This document shows, one piece after another, positions 10,156-19,512 of a stretch of DNA of 64,000 nucleotides. The first letter of the stretch is position 1. Each line of letters opens with the position of its first letter. This DNA comes from JANSWP01 sp041941305 (GTDB taxonomy: Bacteria > Bacteroidota > Bacteroidia > Chitinophagales > Saprospiraceae), in NCBI GenBank assembly GCA_041941305.1, contig JBGTQJ010000005.1, positions 124,001 through 188,000 of the forward strand. Direction: 5' to 3'. Below the pieces are notes generated by a model. The model made no database searches and was not told the DNA's origin. It was given only the letters and a program-made list of their open reading frames with translations. A program made the position numbers and the translations under genes.

Positions 10156-12597
10156 TCAAATCTTGATAAGTACTTTAATAGCTTCGGCAATATCATTCCC
10201 AAAAATCTCATCTTCTACCCCAAGAGGTGATAATAATGCCTCTACACTATTTTCAAATTTTCTTCTTTTTTTAGATGTAAAGCTATACTTGACTTCCATT
10301 GCATCCAATCCTAATATTTCTGCATTTTGAATCTTTTTATAATAATTTTCATAGTGTTTTTCATTCTGGTTTTCATGGTGATTGGTTAATTGTGAAACTG
10401 ACCTGACAATATCATCGTAATTATAACCTGAGCTGCCAATTAGAGTATAATAGCGACCCAAAGGATGGGTATATTGGACGATATGTTCCTCTCGATGAAT
10501 GGACTCTAAAAACCTGCCTTGATTGGCCCTCCTCGGAGTCCTTGATTCAAATTCCTCTGTGTTGATACCCGAAAATAACAGGATAATTCCACCATTCTGG
10601 GTTTTTAGCAAGGCTTCTTCAGCAGCTTTAAGCTTGCTTGTCGCAATAAAACTGATAAATTGTTCTGCTACCTCTTCACTTGAAGCTACCAATTCGTCGG
10701 CTATTCTCAATTTTCGAACTACTTCTCGTCGTGCATCCAGTGGTTCAATCATTCGTACTTTCATTTTGGGCCAAAGATGCTTTACAGCCATTGCAGCAAG
10801 GCAACCCATCGGGCCTGCTCCAAAAATCCCAAAAGTACCTTCAAGTTTAGGGACGGTAGTTTTCAATCGAAATAAGGCTCTCAATACACAAGCCAGGGGT
10901 TCGACAAGCGTTAGTGCATCCGATGGGAAATTTTCATCAACACGGAATATGCTTTGATAGAAGTAATTCATCATCTGCACCATGTTTCCATTGGAATGAA
11001 AGCCCAGATGTTTCATGTTTTCGCATAAATTTTGCTTATAATTCAAGCAATAAGCACATTCCATACAAGTGACATGAGGCAATACGACTACCTTATCTCC
11101 TGCATTTAAATCAGTATGTGGGCCCGGGTCTATTATGTACCCACCTCCTTCATGCCCTAAAGCCCAGTTTTGATCCAATGTTCCGGGCTTATTGCCCAAC
11201 ATTACTCGTCGGTCTGATTGACAAATTCCCGCTCTTGTTATGCGTATCAATACATTGGGAATCTTGAATTTTTTGTCTTCAGATGACTTACAGTCTGTAG
11301 GATTGACCCAACAATCATTGATTTCAAGTGATTTATTTTCACCAACTTTTGGTAAAAATTTGTTTTCACCATGACGCTCAGAAATCGAAAAAACACCCAA
11401 ACCTAAATCTGGCATTCCAAATTGTTGTCTCAACAACCGTTCAAATTTTAATTGTTCTCCTGATTCAAGGGTGGTTTGTTGAAATGCCAAATCCCGCATT
11501 AGTGAATCCATATTTTGGTGTTTGTTATCAGGAATTAAAACACCTGTCAGGAACTCCAACCCACCTAATTTTTGTCCACAGGCTTCAGCATACTCTGAAC
11601 TTCGCGGAACAACTACTATTTTGATTTTTGGCTCAAGAACAGTGTTTAGTTCAGGATAAATCAACAAGTTGTAGGGAATTCCAACTTCATTCATCAATTC
11701 ATGGAAACGCTCCATAACTTCCGACAGGATTTCATCGCTTGGTCCTTCTACTAAAAGTGCATAAAATGGGATGTTGGCGATTCTGGAGAAGGCTACATTT
11801 CTTTGTTCTCCACAAATTTGCCAGGGAACAGCTTCGGCTTTTAGCAAGGGTAGATTTTGAGCCTGAACCAAATTCAAATGAACATGTGATTCAGTTCTCC
11901 CAGTCCCAATGGTAGGGTTGAGGTAAATCGCATAGTGTTGGGCATATTGTTCTTGAAATGATGTGAAGGCTTCTGAATTAATAAGTGCATTATGCCCTTC
12001 ATAAACTCGGAGACGTATCTTTGAAAAGCCCTCCCGAGCTAGTTTAATGGACAATTTAATATCCGATTTTTTCAATACAACCCTGTCATTATAGAATTTG
12101 CGAGGTGATTGGAGTGATTCTGGAAAAACGAGGAGTTGATTTTTTATAATGGGATTGTTATTCTCAATTACATAATAGGATTCCTTTTTTTCAAATAGAA
12201 TTTCATTCATGTCTCTGGTGTCTTCGATATCTCCAAGAATTCCACAGAAGGCACAAGAATGCTTATGGAGCGGTTGTGGGCGCTCAGTTCTACTGGGATT
12301 AATGACCCAAAAGCTACCCCATTGCTGTTTTTTATGGGCAATATGGTAATATTTTAATTCAGCTTTGTTTACTTGATATCCTGAATCAACTTCCAAATTC
12401 GACTTATCCGATACTTTAGCTAAAAGTAGGTGGCTGTTTTGAAGTCTTTCAGGTAATTCATACGAGATGAGCTTCATTTGTTCTTCCACCCATCTGATTT
12501 CTTCATGAGTTCTGGGAATAAGTGCAAACCGCCTCAATAATTGCCACATTTCTTCCATGGTAGCGTCAAACGCTCTTTTTGTTTGTTTATGCTTCAT
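10156..12597 (-). CDS. Fusion of a HIT-superfamily (GalT/Ap4A phosphorylase-like) domain and a zinc alcohol dehydrogenase
   Basis: An 813-residue two-domain protein. Residues about 80-400 look like a HIT-superfamily nucleotidyltransferase/phosphorylase: a CxxC pair (C115, C118), an NNNPIIKNQLLVFPE strand, and a His-x-His-x-Asn site (H238, H240, N242) after 'GTGRTES'. Residues about 440-800 are a medium-chain zinc dehydrogenase: catalytic Cys C459 in GICQSD, GHE at 481-483, four structural-zinc Cys at 511, 514, 517 and 525, and a GxGxxG nucleotide site at 593-598. I know of no standard family with this order. A coupled transferase/dehydrogenase on a nucleotide- or phospho-sugar is conceivable. 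Its start overlaps the end of the sigma-factor gene by 11 bp. The dehydrogenase half is secure; the HIT half is by motif only. Confidence 0.85.
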   Translation of the reverse strand: MKHKQTKRAFDATMEEMWQLLRRFALIPRTHEEIRWVEEQMKLISYELPERLQNSHLLLAKVSDKSNLEVDSGYQVNKAELKYYHIAHKKQQWGSFWVINPSRTERPQPLHKHSCAFCGILGDIEDTRDMNEILFEKKESYYVIENNNPIIKNQLLVFPESLQSPRKFYNDRVVLKKSDIKLSIKLAREGFSKIRLRVYEGHNALINSEAFTSFQEQYAQHYAIYLNPTIGTGRTESHVHLNLVQAQNLPLLKAEAVPWQICGEQRNVAFSRIANIPFYALLVEGPSDEILSEVMERFHELMNEVGIPYNLLIYPELNTVLEPKIKIVVVPRSSEYAEACGQKLGGLEFLTGVLIPDNKHQNMDSLMRDLAFQQTTLESGEQLKFERLLRQQFGMPDLGLGVFSISERHGENKFLPKVGENKSLEINDCWVNPTDCKSSEDKKFKIPNVLIRITRAGICQSDRRVMLGNKPGTLDQNWALGHEGGGYIIDPGPHTDLNAGDKVVVLPHVTCMECAYCLNYKQNLCENMKHLGFHSNGNMVQMMNYFYQSIFRVDENFPSDALTLVEPLACVLRALFRLKTTVPKLEGTFGIFGAGPMGCLAAMAVKHLWPKMKVRMIEPLDARREVVRKLRIADELVASSEEVAEQFISFIATSKLKAAEEALLKTQNGGIILLFSGINTEEFESRTPRRANQGRFLESIHREEHIVQYTHPLGRYYTLIGSSGYNYDDIVRSVSQLTNHHENQNEKHYENYYKKIQNAEILGLDAMEVKYSFTSKKRRKFENSVEALLSPLGVEDEIFGNDIAEAIKVLIKI

Positions 12598-13231
12598 GGG
12601 GCTGCGTATTTTTCTCTAAAAATTGGTTAATTTTTTTCAAACCTCTTTGGCGTATTTTTCTGATACTTGATCGTTCCACATTAAGCATACCTGCTAATTC
12701 AGCTACCTCCTTATTTGGAAGCCTTTGGTTTTTCTTTTCAGCATTGAAATATTGGAAGGTAAAAAGAATTACTATGCGCTCTTTATCAGAAAGTGTATCA
12801 AGGGCTTGCTCAATTAACATGAGGCGGGGCGATTTATCTTCAAAATCTTTTTGTTGATCCAGAAGAGAAAAATTATCATCCAATTGCCCCGCATTCAGCC
12901 AATGCCTGATAAATTGTTTAAATGTCCTTTGGGTAATGCGAGAAAGCCATTCCCTGACTAAAAGACTAGGATCTTCATGGTTTTTTTGAGTTATTTGAAT
13001 GGCAAAAATGCTTGCCTCATTATAGGCGATGTAAAAAACCTGGTGCACCAGGTCTTCTACACTTAATGAAGCTCCAAGTTGTAAGGCAAATCTTTTAGAG
13101 ATATGATAAACATAATGCTTATGTCTTTCATAAAAAGCTTCCATTGCATAAGAGCGACCCTTGTTGTCTTTTTGAGCTAGTTGTTGTATGAGCTCTTTTT
13201 CCGGTAATTTAAAAAGATCTGTAGCGCTCAT
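12587..13231 (-). CDS. Sigma-70 family (ECF-like) RNA polymerase sigma factor
   Basis: A 214-residue protein. Region 2 is about residues 25-100 ('MEAFYERHKHYVYHISKRF', then 'SVEDLVHQVFYIAYNE', the usual core-binding/-10 region). Region 4 is about 135-210 ('ALDTLSDKERIVILFTFQYF', then an HTH 'KEVAELAGMLNVERSSIRKIRQRGLKKI'). There is no region 1 or 3, as in ECF sigmas. Its last 11 bp overlap the fusion-enzyme gene, so it heads the minus-strand operon. No anti-sigma factor is adjacent; the downstream membrane GAF-like protein is the only membrane candidate in the operon. It may drive this operon, the divergent rhamnosidase, or both. Confidence 0.88.
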   Translation of the reverse strand: MSATDLFKLPEKELIQQLAQKDNKGRSYAMEAFYERHKHYVYHISKRFALQLGASLSVEDLVHQVFYIAYNEASIFAIQITQKNHEDPSLLVREWLSRITQRTFKQFIRHWLNAGQLDDNFSLLDQQKDFEDKSPRLMLIEQALDTLSDKERIVILFTFQYFNAEKKNQRLPNKEVAELAGMLNVERSSIRKIRQRGLKKINQFLEKNTQPHEA

Positions 13232-13772
13232 TTTTCTAGTTTTTTATTCCTGCCCCAAAAGGGCAGTATTAATTTGGTTAAGCGTTTTTAGTGTAAGTAT
13301 TGTAGGTGTATTCTATATTCTTTCCCAAAAGTCGAACGTTTGTAATAATAAAGACTCAAAGCGTGACATGTGTCATGGGTGTGGAATTATTTTTAAAGTT
13401 AAATGTAAATTTTTCAATTAAATACAATATTAATAATTTAATTTAGTAATTGTTGAATTAAAACAGTGACATTTCGTAAATTATGTATAAAATTCCCTCT
13501 TTTTTGCCAAAAAATTGGCTTTAGTAATAATTTTCTAAGGGTTTTATAGACTACATTTTTGAAAATTGAATGTTTATTAGTGCTTAAACTGAGTTCTTTT
13601 TTAGGGAAGGCACTGAAGAGGATGATGATGACTGGTGGAGGAGGTGAGTTTTATAGACGCAATTTGCTGGAGCGGAAATCGGTCATTTACATTTAAGTTC
13701 ATTAAGCTTTAAGCTTTTTATTTATGCTCCGTACTTTTACTGCTTTCCTTTTCAATCTCCAACAAACAAAAA
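13232..13772. other. Divergent intergenic region between sigma-factor operon and rhamnosidase
   Basis: About 540 bp of AT-rich DNA between two divergent transcription units. It must contain both promoters. It includes a TTGCCAAAAAATTGGC-type inverted pair near 13505-13523 that could be an operator, but I cannot assign -33/-7 boxes with confidence. No convincing gene is present. Confidence 0.5.
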
Positions 13773-16427
13773 ATGACGACCACCAATTTGCGATGCGAAT
13801 ACAAAACCTGCCCGCTGGGCATAGGCGAAACGGCTCCGCGGTTGAGTTGGGAAATCTTGTCGGAAGAAAGAAATGTATTACAAAGAGCATATCATATCCG
13901 GGTAGCCGAATCTGCACAGGAGCTAAGTAGCTCAAATCTTCTTTGGGATTCTGGAAAAGTGGAATCAAATCAATCCAATCAGGTAGTTTACGAAGGAAAA
14001 GAATTAGCATCCAGCATGTGGTGCTATTGGCAAGTCAAAGTTTGGGACAATAAAGGCAATGAAAGCAATTGGAGTGAAGTAGCTTGTTGGAGTATGGGGT
14101 TATTGGGTACTGCTGATTGGAAAGCACAATGGGTAGAACCAGGTTGGGAGGAAGACCCAAAAAAGTCCAATCCAGTCCCGATGTTTAGAAAAGAATTTGA
14201 TTTGAGCAAAAAAGTAGATAGAGCCATTGCCTGTATTTCAGCAAGGGGGCTGTATGAAGTAGAAATCAATGGGCAAAAGGTAGGTGATCAGGAATTCACC
14301 CCGGGTTGGACGACTTACCAAAAGCGATTGCAATATCAGACCTTTGAGGTGACCCATTTATTGAAATCCGGTGGAAATGCTATTGGTGCTTATTTGGGAG
14401 ACGGCTGGTATCGGGGCAATATGGGCTGGGAGAATCACCGAAACCATTATGGCGAAAAAGTAGCTTTATTATTTCAATTAGAATTGGTTTATAAAGATGG
14501 TGAAAAGGAAATGGTAATTTCTGATGATAGTTGGAAAGGAAGCACCGGAGGTATTTTGGAATCTGATATTTACAATGGAGAAGTGTTTGATGCCAGTTTA
14601 GAACCATCTGGTTGGTCCATGCCCGGATTTGATGACACTGAATGGAGGGCAATAAATGTTGTTGACTATGGTTATGAAAATTTGATTGCTTCGCAAGGTG
14701 TGCCTGTTCGTCAAATTCAGGAAATCAACCCTGTTGAGATTTTGAAAACACCTAAAGCCGAAACAGTCATAGATTTTGGTCAAAACTTAGTGGGTAAAAT
14801 TCGCTTGAGAGTAAAAGGTGAAAAGGGAACAGTCATCAAAATTTACCATGCAGAAACTTTGGACAGGGATGGTAACTTCTATACAGCGAATTTAAGGAGT
14901 GCCAAACAGCAATTGACCTACAAATTAAAAGGAGAAGAAGAAACCTATGAACCCAAATTTACTTTCATGGGCTTTCGTTATGTCAAAATAGAAGGCTTAC
15001 GAAAAGAGATTCAGCCAGAAGACATAACCGCTATTGTGATCCACTCTGATATGGCTCCTACAGGAAATTTTGAATGCTCCAACCCTCTACTCAATCAATT
15101 GCAAAAAAACATTCAATGGGGGCAAAAAGGCAATTTTTTGGATGTACCAACCGATTGTCCACAAAGAGACGAGCGGATGGGTTGGACCGGGGATGCTCAG
15201 GTTTTTGCCAGTACTGCTGCTTTCAATATGGATGTTTTTGCATTTTTTAGCAAATGGTTGGCAGATTTGGCAGCAGACCAGGATGAAGATGGAAGTGTAC
15301 CCAGTGTCATTCCTTCGGTATTGTCTAAAGAATCGAATGGACGAACTGGTTGGTCCGATGCAGCAACTATCATTCCCTGGCAATTCTATCTGGAATATGG
15401 CGATAAGCGATTATTGGAACGCCAATATCCAAGTATGAAAGCCTGGGTGAATTATATGCGCAACCAGGCTGGATCGGATTATTTATGGCAGCGTGGAGAG
15501 CACTATGGCGACTGGCTTTTTTACAGCGTAAATGATGACCGCGATGGTGTTTCTGCAATTACTCAAAAGTACTTTTTGACGCAATGCTTTTTTGCGCATT
15601 CTACTGATTTGCTATGTAAAGCTGCCAAAGTACTCGATAAAAAAGAAGATTGGGAAACTTATTCTAAACTGTTTGAAAAAGTAAAAACGGCATTTCAAAG
15701 GGAATATATCACGCCAAATGGAAGGCTTACTTCTGATACCCAGACGGCATATGTCTTGGCTCTCCAATTTGATTTATTTCCAGAACATTTGCGCCAGCAA
15801 GCAGTTGAAAGACTGGTCAAAAACATTCGGCTATACAATACGCACCTCACCACCGGTTTTCTTGGAACCCCTTTTATCAATCATGTGCTCACAAAATATG
15901 GCTACCTCTATCTTGCCTATGAACTCCTTCTGCAAGACACTTGGCCAAGCTGGCTTTATCCCGTCAAAAAGGGGGCAACAACCATTTGGGAGCGCTGGGA
16001 CGGCATTCGACCAGACGGTACTTTTCAAGAAGCCAGTATGAACTCTTTTAATCATTATGCCTATGGCGCGATTGGAGATTGGATGTATCAAACGATCGGA
16101 GGCATCCAAATAGATGAAGCCAGACCTGGATACCAACATTTTGTCATTCACCCACAGGTTGGAGGAGGACTAGCTTTTGCGAATACCTGGCATCAGTCTT
16201 TGTATGGAAGAATTGAGTCAAACTGGAAATTGAAGGGAGGGCTTTTCATCCTGGAGGTACTCATCCCAGCAAACACAACAGCAGCTATTGTATTAAATGG
16301 TGCCTATGCAGAAAAAGTGAAGGAAAGTGGACAAATGATTTCCGAGAATGGTGATTTTGAGGTTGAACAAGGGAAAAATTGGCTGAGAATTGAGCTTGGT
16401 TCAGGAAAGTATATTTTTGAAGGGTAA
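13773..16427 (+). CDS. Alpha-L-rhamnosidase, glycoside hydrolase family 78
   Basis: An 884-residue enzyme releasing terminal alpha-L-rhamnose. The usual GH78 order is visible: an N-terminal beta domain (about 1-115), the Bac_rhamnosid_N beta-sandwich (about 135-300, with 'FTPGWTTYQKRLQYQTFEVT'), a concanavalin-like domain (about 325-410), the (alpha/alpha)6 catalytic barrel (about 425-760) and a C-terminal beta domain. The family signature DCPQRDERMGWTGDAQ (461-476) contains the acidic catalytic cluster, and 'TIWERWDG' and 'NSFNHYAYGA' follow in the barrel. There is no signal peptide, so it is probably cytoplasmic and acts on imported oligosaccharides. It is divergent from the sigma/dehydrogenase/SorC operon, which suggests one sugar locus. 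The start chosen is the ATG at 13773; a small overlapping ORF in another frame is ignored. Confidence 0.96.
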   Translation: MTTTNLRCEYKTCPLGIGETAPRLSWEILSEERNVLQRAYHIRVAESAQELSSSNLLWDSGKVESNQSNQVVYEGKELASSMWCYWQVKVWDNKGNESNWSEVACWSMGLLGTADWKAQWVEPGWEEDPKKSNPVPMFRKEFDLSKKVDRAIACISARGLYEVEINGQKVGDQEFTPGWTTYQKRLQYQTFEVTHLLKSGGNAIGAYLGDGWYRGNMGWENHRNHYGEKVALLFQLELVYKDGEKEMVISDDSWKGSTGGILESDIYNGEVFDASLEPSGWSMPGFDDTEWRAINVVDYGYENLIASQGVPVRQIQEINPVEILKTPKAETVIDFGQNLVGKIRLRVKGEKGTVIKIYHAETLDRDGNFYTANLRSAKQQLTYKLKGEEETYEPKFTFMGFRYVKIEGLRKEIQPEDITAIVIHSDMAPTGNFECSNPLLNQLQKNIQWGQKGNFLDVPTDCPQRDERMGWTGDAQVFASTAAFNMDVFAFFSKWLADLAADQDEDGSVPSVIPSVLSKESNGRTGWSDAATIIPWQFYLEYGDKRLLERQYPSMKAWVNYMRNQAGSDYLWQRGEHYGDWLFYSVNDDRDGVSAITQKYFLTQCFFAHSTDLLCKAAKVLDKKEDWETYSKLFEKVKTAFQREYITPNGRLTSDTQTAYVLALQFDLFPEHLRQQAVERLVKNIRLYNTHLTTGFLGTPFINHVLTKYGYLYLAYELLLQDTWPSWLYPVKKGATTIWERWDGIRPDGTFQEASMNSFNHYAYGAIGDWMYQTIGGIQIDEARPGYQHFVIHPQVGGGLAFANTWHQSLYGRIESNWKLKGGLFILEVLIPANTTAAIVLNGAYAEKVKESGQMISENGDFEVEQGKNWLRIELGSGKYIFEG

Positions 16428-16515
16428 GCACAAAAACCATTAACATGAGTCATTCCAAATTTTGGTAATAAAAAACCTTTCGTTTATCTTTTTTACCTAA
16501 TCTGTTGATATTCAA

Positions 16516-16567
16516 TTTGTTGCGGGGTGCGAGTTGCGGGTTTGACCAACTCGCACCCCGCAACAAA
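16516..16567. terminator. Long perfect hairpin between convergent genes
   Basis: A 21-bp perfect stem (16516-16536 with 16547-16567, arm core GTTGCGGGGTGCGAGTTG) around a 10-base loop. It sits between the convergent rhamnosidase and Asn-rich protein genes and probably terminates both. No long T-tract follows on either side. The GCGGGGTGC unit recurs in the tandem repeat at 47287-47314. Confidence 0.65.
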
Positions 16568-16655
16568 AACACATTACATAGTGGGTTGAAATTCAGTGAT
16601 TTAAGATGTGATCTGAAAATTCAGCTTGCCCCTTTGGGGGGATGATTCATGTTAA

Positions 16656-17783
16656 TCAATGATGATTGTCGCCTTTCTTTTTCAATTGCTTATTGTCTTT
16701 TTTTGGGGTAAAATTCCAGTTACTACCGCCCGAATTTTTGGTTTGTTTGGTTGTGTCTTTTGGTGTTGTATTTGGATTGCCTGGATTGGTCCAATTGTTA
16801 TTATTATTCTGAGTATTATTTAAGTTTTGAGTGTTATTCCAGTTCTGGCTATTGTTTTGATTATTCCATTGGCTATTGTTGTTATTGTTCCAATTGTTAT
16901 CCCAATTGTTGTTATTTTGATTGTTGTTTTGAGTATTATCCCAGCCAGAATTATTATCCCAACCACTGTTGTTGTTGTCCCAACCCTGGTTGTTGTTTGA
17001 ATTTTGGGAATTGTCCCAGCCTTGGTTGTTTTGATTATTCCATTGGTCATTGTTGTTGTCCCAATTGTCCCAGTTATCATTGTTTTGGGTGTTGTCCCAG
17101 CCTGCATTATTATCCCAACCGCTGTTATCCCAGTTGTTGTTGGTATTGTTCCAATTGTCCTGAGTGTTCCAGGATTGGTCATTGTAAAGACCTCCTCCTC
17201 CGATTTCATTCCATGCTTTGAAATGGTAGGGCTCATAGAGGTGAAGTCTCAAATGATTTTCTGAATAGCGACGATGAGCAATGCGGGTTTGGCTGATGTG
17301 GTCGACCATGTTTTTGGTCATGCCTACCAATTGTGCCAATACAATTAAAATAGGACTTCCATCTATTTGATTTCCGGTAACATCTGCAAGGGGTTGTTGG
17401 AAATTCTGTGCGTAAAAATCTGTCAGTTTGTAAATATCCAATTCCAAACCTTTGGCATAGGATTCTGGAAATTTGGCGATGCCTTTCATGGTTTTTGGAT
17501 TCGTGAAATCCTGAATAATGCTTTTCAACAATCCATTTGCCCGATCAGCAGTCAACATGTAACCACGCTCTACTTTTCGAACATCCATTTGAGGATACTG
17601 CCCTGAGATTTGTTTGAAGTGCTTCACTGTGGTCTCCGCTTCTGTTTTCAAGTCCTTAAACTTTTGCATAAATGGCGTTCGCAAAAATCCAGCTAGAGCA
17701 CCATCGACTTTGCTATTCTGTGCCTGAACAGACAGCGTAATGATAAAAATCGAAACTAGGGTAAAAAATATTTTCGCTTTCAT
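16656..17783 (-). CDS. Secreted protein with Trp/Asp/Asn/Gln-rich low-complexity tail
   Basis: A 375-residue protein. The first ~21 residues are a signal peptide (ends SVQAQ). Residues about 25-190 form an ordinary helical domain that I do not recognise. From about 205 to 345 the chain is almost only W, D, N, Q, G, S and T in loose units such as GWDN, NNWDN and QWNNQ, about every 6-12 residues; the tail (350-375) is Lys-rich. There is no T9SS sorting domain, lipobox or beta-barrel. The composition resembles prion-like or adhesive low-complexity domains, with regularly spaced Trp. The DNA encoding it is a degenerate tandem repeat, so length variation between strains is likely. Function unknown. 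Confidence 0.85.
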   Translation of the reverse strand: MKAKIFFTLVSIFIITLSVQAQNSKVDGALAGFLRTPFMQKFKDLKTEAETTVKHFKQISGQYPQMDVRKVERGYMLTADRANGLLKSIIQDFTNPKTMKGIAKFPESYAKGLELDIYKLTDFYAQNFQQPLADVTGNQIDGSPILIVLAQLVGMTKNMVDHISQTRIAHRRYSENHLRLHLYEPYHFKAWNEIGGGGLYNDQSWNTQDNWNNTNNNWDNSGWDNNAGWDNTQNNDNWDNWDNNNDQWNNQNNQGWDNSQNSNNNQGWDNNNSGWDNNSGWDNTQNNNQNNNNWDNNWNNNNNSQWNNQNNSQNWNNTQNLNNTQNNNNNWTNPGNPNTTPKDTTKQTKNSGGSNWNFTPKKDNKQLKKKGDNHH

Positions 17784-17962
17784 GATTTTATGTTTTCGAT
17801 AGATGGCTGACGGTAAACGGATGGTTGACTACCAAGAGACAGCCTTCAGGTTTTTAATATGATTGTCGGTGAGATGTGTTTTGGGAGAAAAGAAAGTACC
17901 CAGTGTGTACTTTTTTTTTCAAATATTTCAAACCCAGTTTTCTTTATGGTATAAATATTGAT

Positions 17963-17970
17963 TATTTTTG
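17963..17970 (+). promoter_or_regulatory. Possible Bacteroidota -7 promoter element
   Basis: TATTTTTG fits the TAnnTTTG -7 consensus of Bacteroidota housekeeping promoters and lies 60 bp upstream of the metalloprotease start. I see no good TTG -33 element at the expected distance, so this is weak. Confidence 0.3.
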
Positions 17971-18029
17971 TAATAAGTAAAATGTTGAATTTCAATAGAT
18001 AAACATAAGGATTGAGTGCCCCTTACATT

Positions 18030-19511
18030 ATGATAACACTTAAAAAAGCTATTCTGGGAGTGTTTTACTTCCTTTTGACTAGTTCATTAATTGCTCAATT
18101 GGATTGTGGAATTGAGCCAGGAACCTTGGATGATATTAAATATCGACAACATGTCCAACAATTTAGAATCAACTCTTTTGAACGTTCCTTTGAAGAAGGT
18201 CGGGAAGTGCCTGTACAGTTTCACATCATTCGAAAAAGCGACGGAACAGGTGGGATGCATCTGGGAGAATTGGATGCCGAATTGGAGCTGGTCAATGAAT
18301 ACTTTTCTGATACACATTTCCATTTTTTGAGGTGTACAGACCCCAATTACATTGATGAAGACCTTTATTATGAAGAACTAAAACTTGGCGGAGTAGATAT
18401 TGATTACTTAATAAATGACCATTCTATTTATGGCCTGATTAATATTTTCTTTGCCCCCAACCTACTTAGCAAATCGGGAAACGAAACCTGTGGTTTTGCA
18501 AGGTTTCCGTGGCAACCAGGGAATTACATCTTCATCCATAATTTATGTGCTTCCAATTCTAGTACCCTCGCTCATGAATTAGGTCATTATTTGGGTTTAT
18601 ACCATACCCATCAAACCACTGGTGTTGAGAAAGAAAATGTGACAAGAGATACCCTAAGTGATTGTTTTAATTGTGAAACTGGTGGTGATCTATTATGCGA
18701 TACCCCGGCTGACCCCAAACTTTCCAGTTCTGCCGTTGATCAGGATTGTGCGTATTCGGGATCTGATTTCCAAATGTGTATGGCCACTACCCCTGCAGAA
18801 CTATTGTCCGTAGAGCCAGATCCAAAGAATATGATGTCCTATTCCCGAAAAGATTGCAGAAGCGTGTTTACAAATGGGCAAATTGAATTAATGATAAATT
18901 TTTACGAAGCTGTCCGAAAAGAACAATTGGATCCAGCTTCATGTAATCAAGCAGATTGTCCTGATGATTTGGTTTTGCCAATTTCAGAAGAAGCAGAAGT
19001 CGGTGGATCAAAAACGGTACAGGCATTGTATGATTTGACGTCTACGGAAAAAATTGTGTTTACAGACCAGAAGGGGGTGGTTTATAAAGCAGGGAGCTCT
19101 ATATTTCTAAAATCTGGATTTTCTGCCAGTTACCAAATTCAGTTTTTGGCGAAAATTGAAGCATGTGGAGGAAATAAATTGACTTTGGAAGATAAAATGG
19201 ATAATGATGTTCGCATTTCTGAATTTGAACAAGATGATGGACCAGAAGATATTTTTAAACTAAGTGTGAATCCCAACCCCTTTAAAAACGAGATCAGGGT
19301 TTTTTTGGAATTAGAACAAGCTTCCAGTTTGCATTTGAAGACCTATGATGCTTTAGGAAAAGAGGTTTCCAATCCTATAGTCCAATCTAATTTCAAAGCT
19401 GGGAAACATGAAATTCAGATGAACACCAGCAATTGGATTTCTGGAGTATATTATTTAGAGGTGAGAAACAAGCAGCACAATTTCATACATAAAATGGTAA
19501 AAGTGAATTGA
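18030..19511 (+). CDS. Secreted M43 (pappalysin/cytophagalysin-type) metalloprotease with T9SS sorting domain
   Basis: A 493-residue protein, taking the ATG at 18030 because it places a clean signal peptide (ITLKKAILGVFYFLL...IAQ) at the N-terminus; a TTG six codons upstream is less likely. The zinc site HELGHYLGLYH has ligands H182, H186 and H192 and catalytic E183, with a Met-turn further on (NMMSY). Many Cys suggest disulfides. The last ~75 residues (from about 'LSVNPNPFKNEIRV' to 'HKMVKVN') are a type A T9SS C-terminal sorting domain, so it should be exported and anchored or released at the cell surface. It likely degrades extracellular protein. Confidence 0.93.
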   Translation: MITLKKAILGVFYFLLTSSLIAQLDCGIEPGTLDDIKYRQHVQQFRINSFERSFEEGREVPVQFHIIRKSDGTGGMHLGELDAELELVNEYFSDTHFHFLRCTDPNYIDEDLYYEELKLGGVDIDYLINDHSIYGLINIFFAPNLLSKSGNETCGFARFPWQPGNYIFIHNLCASNSSTLAHELGHYLGLYHTHQTTGVEKENVTRDTLSDCFNCETGGDLLCDTPADPKLSSSAVDQDCAYSGSDFQMCMATTPAELLSVEPDPKNMMSYSRKDCRSVFTNGQIELMINFYEAVRKEQLDPASCNQADCPDDLVLPISEEAEVGGSKTVQALYDLTSTEKIVFTDQKGVVYKAGSSIFLKSGFSASYQIQFLAKIEACGGNKLTLEDKMDNDVRISEFEQDDGPEDIFKLSVNPNPFKNEIRVFLELEQASSLHLKTYDALGKEVSNPIVQSNFKAGKHEIQMNTSNWISGVYYLEVRNKQHNFIHKMVKVN

Positions 19512-19512
19512 G

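Noticed and set aside
18012..18029. TTG start for the metalloprotease
   Set aside because: ATG at 18030 directly precedes a standard signal peptide.
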